Assembly (NCBI RefSeq): GCF_015355755.1
Contig: NZ_JACVEE010000001.1
Coordinates: 62,001-126,000 of the forward strand
DNA length: 64,000 bases
Reading direction: 5' to 3'
DNA from: Nocardia sp. XZ_19_385
GTDB taxonomy: Bacteria; Actinomycetota; Actinomycetes; Mycobacteriales; Mycobacteriaceae
Shown: positions 59,235 through 64,000 of the stretch, piece after piece
Layout: every line of letters begins with the position of its first letter
How positions within the stretch are numbered: the stretch's first letter is position 1
Notes under the pieces: model-generated
What the model was told of the DNA's origin: nothing
Databases searched by the model: none
Seen by the model: only the letters and a program-made list of their open reading frames with translations
Made by a program: the position numbers and the translations under genes

Positions 59235-60589
59235 GGTTTATCCCAACTCCTCCAAGTCAGCCATTCGCTTAATGGTATATGTGCCATCTCTGGGTTAGTT
59301 TTGATGCTTCCGTCGATGGGCTTTCCATCCCGACCTATTACCTTGCCCCCGGATCGGATAATGACGTGGTCCACCTGTTGTGTCGGATACTGACTGGTGG
59401 GGTCGCCCTGGTCGATCCGTATACCGTTGCCCTGGTCTTTAGGGTCCTCCCAACGCTGTCCGACCTTTTTGCTGTTCGGTTTCCCTTCTCCCCACTCGCT
59501 CGGGACTTTGTCGATGGCGGACTTCGGGGGAAATTGTACGGGAGCATCGGGCTTACCGTCATTATCTAGATCAATTTCGGTAATCAATATCGGCAGGTCG
59601 GCAACGGCGGTCAGTGCGCCTTTCGTCAGTGCTGCCATGGTGAAGGCGAATCCGCTCAGCGCGGTGAGGAACGTGTTGGCGGGACCAGCTAAAGCTCCGG
59701 CGGCTTGGTCCAGGAAGTCGATCTCTTCTTGGCGTTCGCTGGGTGTCTTTTGCTCATTCGGTTTCTTTTGCTTCGTTGGTGGCTCTTTGACCCGCACCAT
59801 CGAAGTCCCGATCTGAATGGCGGTGACGACCACCACCATGGTGAACTGGGTGTTCATGTCCGAGCGCATCGTGGTCAAAGCAGCCTTGTGGGCGTCGACT
59901 CCGGCCGCGATGTCGCGGGCCGCGGCTTCGATCTCGCCCACGCTGGTAGCGAGCGTACGAAGATGGCCTGCGAGATTCGGGATGTCGTCCGGGACTTTGG
60001 ATCCGTAGCCACGCTCCAGTCCGGAGGCGACCGTTAACAGGCGTCCCTTGCCGCCGTATACGGGGTCCGACTGAGCGAAGGTCTTCCACGCGGTTGCGGC
60101 GCGCGCGAGCTTGTCGGTGTCGCCGTCAGGGACTTCGCCACCAGCGACAAGCGCGGTGACTTTATCTTGCAGTTCGGTCCAGTCCGTCTCGAGTCCGCGA
60201 CTGTTGGTCCCCGATGACGCGACGCCGGTGACTACGCCCGCGCCATAGGGTAGTTCCGAGGGGAAGCCACTGGGTAAGGCCGGTAGGTCACCCTTCTTGG
60301 GGTCGCGGTTGGCTTTGTACTCCCCGCACTTCCAGTTGTAGCCGGCCGCAGTCAGTATGTCCCCGAAGTGTTGCAGGGCTTGAGCGCAGCTGGTCGCCAC
60401 CAGTGTCACGGCGGCGGCGCGGTCGTCGTAGGCTTTCGACCACGTTTTTACCGCCTGGTAGCCACCGGCCATCGCGCTGGTTTCTAAAAGGACGGTTTGC
60501 AGCGAATTGTAGACCGTTTGGAATTTCTCCGACAAGTCGTAGCATTCCCTGGCCGCGCTCTCGTAGGATTGCGGGGAGATCGAGCCCAC
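59231..60589 (-). CDS. WXG100-like N-terminal polymorphic toxin
   Basis: 452 residues, GTG start. The N-terminal 100 residues are helical (SYESAARECYDLSEKF, AGGYQAVKTWSKAYDD), like ESX-secreted LXG/WXG proteins, a helical middle (about 130-250) and hydrophobic stretches (about 254-272, 305-350) follow. The C-terminal domain (about 374-452) has KKVGQRWEDP, then GIRIDQGD, VDHVIIRSGGKVIGRDGKPI and HIPLSEWLTW, with Arg391, Asp393, His408 and Arg420 as plausible catalytic residues; this resembles the RNase-type toxin tips seen at the end of polymorphic toxins. Two WXG100 genes precede and the immunity gene follows, a full cassette. Confidence 0.75.
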   Translation of the reverse strand: MGSISPQSYESAARECYDLSEKFQTVYNSLQTVLLETSAMAGGYQAVKTWSKAYDDRAAAVTLVATSCAQALQHFGDILTAAGYNWKCGEYKANRDPKKGDLPALPSGFPSELPYGAGVVTGVASSGTNSRGLETDWTELQDKVTALVAGGEVPDGDTDKLARAATAWKTFAQSDPVYGGKGRLLTVASGLERGYGSKVPDDIPNLAGHLRTLATSVGEIEAAARDIAAGVDAHKAALTTMRSDMNTQFTMVVVVTAIQIGTSMVRVKEPPTKQKKPNEQKTPSERQEEIDFLDQAAGALAGPANTFLTALSGFAFTMAALTKGALTAVADLPILITEIDLDNDGKPDAPVQFPPKSAIDKVPSEWGEGKPNSKKVGQRWEDPKDQGNGIRIDQGDPTSQYPTQQVDHVIIRSGGKVIGRDGKPIDGSIKTNPEMAHIPLSEWLTWRSWDKP

Positions 60590-60594
60590 TGAGT

Positions 60595-60897
60595 TCAGCC
60601 ACCGCTCATTCTCAAATTGATCTCCGCTGCCGCACTGTAGGCGTCGCGGGCGGTGACGGCGGCGTCGTGCATCTCAGTGATTCCTTCGACCACCGCGGCT
60701 GCCCCGGTCGCCCATTCCCGGTAGGCTTCCGCCTGGGCGGTGGCAGCGGCTCCCTGCCAGTTTTGTTGTATGGACGCGATTCGGTGGTTGATTCCGTCGA
60801 GACTTTCGGTGAGGAACCCAATGAATCCATTGGCGCGGGTGACGAGCTGGTCTAACTCATCGATATCGAACGTGAAGTCACGTGAGTTGTCGGCCAT
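60595..60897 (-). CDS. WXG100-family protein, second of the pair
   Basis: 100 residues, helical hairpin with the WxG turn as NWQGAAA (about 48). Likely co-secreted with the partner and the toxin through an ESX machine not encoded here. It starts in the stop of the preceding WXG100 gene (TGATG) and ends 5 bp before the toxin start. Confidence 0.85.
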   Translation of the reverse strand: MADNSRDFTFDIDELDQLVTRANGFIGFLTESLDGINHRIASIQQNWQGAAATAQAEAYREWATGAAAVVEGITEMHDAAVTARDAYSAAAEINLRMSGG

Positions 60898-61235
60898 CAC
60901 ATGTTCAGTTCTGGTAGGTCGAGCGAACTCAGGTTGATGGAATTCGAGATGTCTTGGTCGGTAATGGTTTTGCTTGCGACACCCAGGAGTCCACCCATGG
61001 CGTTGAGGGCGTCCAACACGTCGGCGGCGCCCTTCTTGGTTGCAGTCCAGCCGTCCCCGAATGCATCTGCCGCCGCACCGCTCCAATTGTCGAGAACACT
61101 CGATACGTCGCGGTCAAGCGAACTCAGTCCGGTGATCAGAGAATCCGCGACTTGCTGGATGTAGACACCGGCATCAGTCACCTCGCTTGGAACCATCGCG
61201 AAATCTGTTCCGGGCGCATCTGATTCAGTCGACAC
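60897..61235 (-). CDS. WXG100-family protein, first of the pair
   Basis: 112 residues from GTG 61235, preceded by GAGGAGGGGG. Helical hairpin with NWSGAAA turn (about 56) and GWTATKKGAADVL. The C-terminus has an extra helix. First gene of the cassette; upstream are three RNA-type hairpins and no visible promoter. Confidence 0.83.
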   Translation of the reverse strand: MSTESDAPGTDFAMVPSEVTDAGVYIQQVADSLITGLSSLDRDVSSVLDNWSGAAADAFGDGWTATKKGAADVLDALNAMGGLLGVASKTITDQDISNSINLSSLDLPELNM

Positions 61236-61660
61236 GCGAGCCCCCTCCTCAATATGTCGAGACCAACGTAGCGACACTCGGGCACGGAGCGCAACAGCAA
61301 GGTGTTGACCTGCGGGGGCTCCCAACTGCGTGTCCGATCGACAAGCGCCCTGTCGGATCCGGAACGCCCGGCTGCCATCCGGCAGCCGAGCGTTCCGGAT
61401 GCGCGGCCGCGTACACGGCCCTTCCCTGCTCTTTGCGAGCGAACTGCAGACTCGGGCGCGACCGACGTGCGCCCTGTAACGCCGCTGTGCGCTTGTCTGC
61501 CCGATGAGATCCACTGCAGCTCAAGACATCCGCACATGCCGGTGATCGGGCTGTGCGCCCGATTCGCCGTGGGGACTGGGTGCACTGCGAGGCATTCGGA
61601 GCACGGCGCGCCACCGTAAAATCGCAGGACTATCCCGAGTGATTCTGCTTCAGTGGCTAG
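61236..61660. other. Structured intergenic region
   Basis: 425 bp without a convincing gene between the WXG100 start (minus) and a hypothetical gene (plus). Three hairpins: 61357-61400 (see separate entry), 61454-61474 (GGGCGC/GCGCCC, 9-base loop) and 61545-61563 (ATCGGGC/GCCCGAT, 5-base loop). No T tract follows any of them. Frames on both strands read as Arg/Ala/Pro-rich filler. Confidence 0.5.
61357..61400. other. Long hairpin in the toxin-cassette leader
   Basis: ATCCGGAACGC and GCGTTCCGGAT (11 bp) enclose CGGCTGCC and GGCAGCCG (8 bp) around an ATCC loop, with one C-A mismatch: 19 of 20 positions pair. It lies 122-165 bp upstream of the first WXG100 start and could be in its leader or terminate transcription from elsewhere. 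Confidence 0.6.
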
Positions 61661-62287
61661 GTGATCAAGATGCAGGCCGTCGTCGAGGCACCGAACTTCG
61701 ATTTCGAGCCACCGCAGCCATGGCCGGTTGCATCGGTCCCCGCGTATTCATGGGTGCCGATCGATGGTGGTTGCTCAGATGCTGAAGTCGGACTGTTCGT
61801 GAGCGGGCTAGCTCGTGGGCTCGATGTCGCGGAACCGGCTGGCAGGGACGAGGTGGTGGCGGGCTTGCTGGCCGAGGAGACCCTGATCCAAGCTGGTGGT
61901 CTGCGGTTGACCGACACCGTCACGGGGGCAGTCGTGGTGCCGGGATGTTGTGCGGGGCTCGAGGATTGGCGTGAGTGGGCGGATGTGCTCACTGGAACGG
62001 CGCCGTGGCTGGGCCATGACCCGTTCCCCGAAGTCGAGATCGGTGTCGAGGATCTGCATGTGTGGCAGGACAGCGGCGAGAACCGCCATGATGCGAGCAG
62101 TGTCGTGGTGGCGCGCTCTTTGCTGCCGGACCTGCTGAACCAGGTGCACCAGGACCTGGTTGGATTTCTCTCGCGTGTGAAGACCTGGAGCGAGCGTAAT
62201 GGGTTGGGCAGGAACGGAACCGCCCTTGTTGAGGCGATCGCCCGCGACTTCGGCGTCACCGCTCCGTTGGAGCTCCCGGCCGATTGA
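61661..62287 (+). CDS. Hypothetical soluble protein
   Basis: 208 residues, GTG 61661 (ATG 61670 also possible). Acidic; contains GGLRLTDTVTGAVVVPGCCAGLEDWREWADVLTG and a C-terminal NGTALVEAIARDFG. Not recognised; composition and codon use are those of a real gene. Stands divergent to the toxin cassette. Confidence 0.6.
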   Translation: MIKMQAVVEAPNFDFEPPQPWPVASVPAYSWVPIDGGCSDAEVGLFVSGLARGLDVAEPAGRDEVVAGLLAEETLIQAGGLRLTDTVTGAVVVPGCCAGLEDWREWADVLTGTAPWLGHDPFPEVEIGVEDLHVWQDSGENRHDASSVVVARSLLPDLLNQVHQDLVGFLSRVKTWSERNGLGRNGTALVEAIARDFGVTAPLELPAD

Positions 62288-62466
62288 ACCCAACCGCGAA
62301 GACCCTTGGTGCCGTGCAGAACATGCTGTCATGCTGCGACCCGCGCGTTCTGAGCCACCCAGCGCGGGTCCGCGGAACCTCAACGGGCAGAGATTATTTC
62401 AGCCTCGGCAACGCACAACAAATGCCGATGACCGCCGGAGGTCCATCTCAGGAAATAGGTTGATGA

Positions 62467-62952
62467 ATGGAAACCTATTGGCCTACAGTAACCTTTGTGA
62501 ACGACGAACCGTCCCCGCAAGCTCAGCTCGCCATCGCCGCCTCGGCCACCCTGCGAGCCCGCACCGCAACGCCCATGCCCCAATGGGTTCCACCGGCAGC
62601 AGCACTGCTGGGAGCCTCCAGCCTGCTCGTGGTAGGCCTTGCCCGCCCCGAGTCCGACGACGCGAGCTTCTGGTCGGTCATGGCCATCGGAGGCGCACTA
62701 TTCTGCGTTTTTCTTGCCCTGATGATCTGGGTATGGCGCAGGGAACGCAACAGCGGAGTCGCTCCGCGGTACTTGCTGGACCTGCCTCGGCGGCGCTGGC
62801 AACGGGTTTCGCTGTTTCTGCTGGTTGTACTGGTGCCCAGCGTGGTGCAAGGGCTCCTCGACGGATGGGCCCATGTCATCTATGCCGTGCTCCTCGGCGG
62901 TATCGGATGGTGGGTGCTGGAACGGCAGCGGCGGGCTACATGCCTGAGCTGA
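62467..62952 (+). CDS. Small membrane protein, paired with an HTH regulator
   Basis: 161 residues with four hydrophobic segments (about 42-60, 70-88, 115-132, 135-152). Overlaps the HTH gene by 13 bp. Pairs of a small membrane protein with a winged-helix regulator are common in actinomycetes; function unknown. Confidence 0.68.
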   Translation: METYWPTVTFVNDEPSPQAQLAIAASATLRARTATPMPQWVPPAAALLGASSLLVVGLARPESDDASFWSVMAIGGALFCVFLALMIWVWRRERNSGVAPRYLLDLPRRRWQRVSLFLLVVLVPSVVQGLLDGWAHVIYAVLLGGIGWWVLERQRRATCLS

Positions 62953-63266
62953 GCGAGGTGCTGGCCTCGCTGCCGCGTTTGAAGCTGGTCGCGTTCCTGG
63001 AAGGCTGCAAGCACGCCGAGTTCGGCACCGTCGCGGAGCTGTGCGAATTGAACAAGTCCACGCTGTCGAAAGCGATGACCGTGCTCGAGGACGCCGGCTA
63101 CGTCGCGGTCCGCAAGGGATATCTAGGGCGTAGGCCGAAAACCTGGCTCGCGCTGACCGATCACGGTCGGCTGGCCTATCGCGAACACCAGGCCGCTCTG
63201 GCTGCTCTCACACGAATGGCACAACAGGCAGACGCCTCGACCCGGCCACCACCGGCCGAAGCGTGA
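62940..63266 (+). CDS. Winged-helix (MarR-like) regulator
   Basis: 108 residues. LKLVAFLEGCKHAEFGTVAELCELNKSTLSKAMTVLEDAGYV is a MarR-like helix-turn-helix, then GYLGRRPKTWLALTDHGRLAYREH as wing and dimer helix. ATG 62940 begins inside the membrane-protein gene, so the two are coupled. Probably controls that gene. Confidence 0.82.
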   Translation: MPELSEVLASLPRLKLVAFLEGCKHAEFGTVAELCELNKSTLSKAMTVLEDAGYVAVRKGYLGRRPKTWLALTDHGRLAYREHQAALAALTRMAQQADASTRPPPAEA

Positions 63267-63320
63267 AACCCGCCCACGCCCGCTAGCCCAACAACGCACT
63301 GCAATATCGCTGGACGCGCA

Positions 63321-63364
63321 GTTCGGTTGGCCGCCAGTTGATCTCGCGAACACGCACATGCCGA
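63321..63364 (+). repeat. Direct repeat, right copy
   Basis: 44-bp copy of the sequence at 58256-58301, same orientation, in the 285-bp gap after the HTH gene. Confidence 0.8.
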
Positions 63365-63551
63365 CAAGCGCGCAGTCGAGCGAAGATTTGCTGCCGCCGA
63401 GGGTCCTCACATGTCAAGAGCGTATTCGGTGTCGGGTTGTTCGAGGGTGATGGTGGGCGGTAGCCTACGGACCGGGGGGTTCAGGCAGTCGGCATGAGAT
63501 GCGGAAAGCCGTCCTCACCCGCCAATTCAACTGTCACACGGGGGTTTTCGA

Positions 63552-63992
63552 ATGTCTCAGATCGATGCGACGCAGGCGGGCGTGCAGTCGCCCTACGCGA
63601 ACGAGCCCGCGGTTCGGCGATTGACCCGCCTTGCCGGATCCGCCGGAATCGCGCTGGGCATCGCGCTTTTGGCCTGCTCTGTCGGACTCGTGGTGTCCGG
63701 GCTGGTCAATCCCGAGTACCTGATCGTCGTCTGCGTGGTCGCGCTGTTGCCCGGGATTCCCGGCCTCAGCCTGCTCACGGCGTCGCGGCGGATTCTGCGC
63801 GGCGAGATCAACGGAACGACTAGGGCGACCGCAATGTTGGTCGCCATAGGTGGCCTCGTCCTGCTGGGGACGGTGGGCGCCATCATCGAAGGGCCTTGGC
63901 CCGCGAAGATTCTGATGGTCGTTCTCGCCATCGGCACTTTCACGACCGCGACCTTCGTCAACCGTGCCGATCGAGCGTTGAAGGGCCAATAG
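63552..63992 (+). CDS. Small membrane protein
   Basis: 146 residues with four transmembrane segments (about 30-50, 55-75, 90-110, 117-136). No signal peptide; the N-terminus is cytosolic and polar. Not recognised. It ends 8 bp before the end of the window. Confidence 0.65.
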   Translation: MSQIDATQAGVQSPYANEPAVRRLTRLAGSAGIALGIALLACSVGLVVSGLVNPEYLIVVCVVALLPGIPGLSLLTASRRILRGEINGTTRATAMLVAIGGLVLLGTVGAIIEGPWPAKILMVVLAIGTFTTATFVNRADRALKGQ

Positions 63993-64000
63993 CGGAGGCT

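Overview
The window is high-GC actinobacterial DNA, most likely from a mycolic-acid actinomycete of the Nocardia/Rhodococcus type. Pointers are an iron-regulator (IdeR/DtxR) box, WXG100 (ESX-type) secretion substrates, a DUF3558-type lipoprotein, a DesA3-like desaturase, an AftB/ZomB-like GT-C membrane glycosyltransferase, an AtsK/Rv3406-type dioxygenase, leaderless or GTG starts and many ATGA/GTGA gene overlaps. No rRNA, tRNA, CRISPR array, complete IS element or replication origin was seen.

Layout. 0.5-4.2 kb: osmoprotectant (OpuB/ProU-type) ABC operon, minus strand, with a broken ATPase frame. 4.3-16.9 kb: metabolic and regulatory singletons (AtsK-like dioxygenase, GlxA-type regulator with an HD protein, serine beta-lactamase-like lipoprotein, OmpR/HisKA two-component pair, fatty-acid desaturase, kinase-like protein, lipoprotein, RibD/DHFR-like reductase, ArsR regulator, YbaK deacylase, methyltransferase). 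16.9-31.6 kb: a dense partner-switching stress-signalling island: RsbW-like kinases, three STAS proteins, ANTAR-PAS, two SpoIIE-type phosphatases and a 1499-residue poly-HAMP hybrid kinase, ending in a glycogen-debranching enzyme. 31.6-37.5 kb: ROK regulator diverging from a CUT1 sugar ABC operon with a GH3 hexosaminidase. 37.5-40.3 kb: membrane proteins. 40.5-42.6 kb: a second ClpP pair with one catalytically dead subunit and a PopR-like regulator ending in an LAA degron. 43-47.8 kb: pentapeptide protein, then xylA-xylB-xylR. 47.8-52.6 kb: IdeR-boxed FecCD-type uptake operon with two glutamine-amidotransferase-fold proteins and an FmdE-like protein. 52.7-58.2 kb: GT-C enzyme, MFS exporter, broken amidase, broken hypothetical gene. 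58.3-61.2 kb: WXG100-WXG100-toxin-immunity cassette, bracketed at larger scale by 45-bp direct repeats at 58.26 and 63.32 kb. 61.7-64 kb: small hypothetical membrane and DNA-binding proteins.

Working together: the clearest transcription units are the OpuB operon, the signalling island, the sugar operon with its ROK repressor and a palindromic operator, the xylose operon with its own ROK gene and operator, the iron-regulated uptake operon, and the toxin cassette. The most unusual systems are the IdeR-boxed operon (47812-52564), the ClpP/pseudo-ClpP/PopR module (40453-42596) and the poly-HAMP kinase coupled to an ANTAR-GAF-PAS-phosphatase.

Quality caution: six genes (ABC ATPase about 2380, GlxA regulator about 6833, kinase-like about 12648, methyltransferase about 16122, amidase about 56385, hypothetical about 58010) are each interrupted by what looks like a single-base indel. 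That density suggests sequencing errors as much as true pseudogenes.
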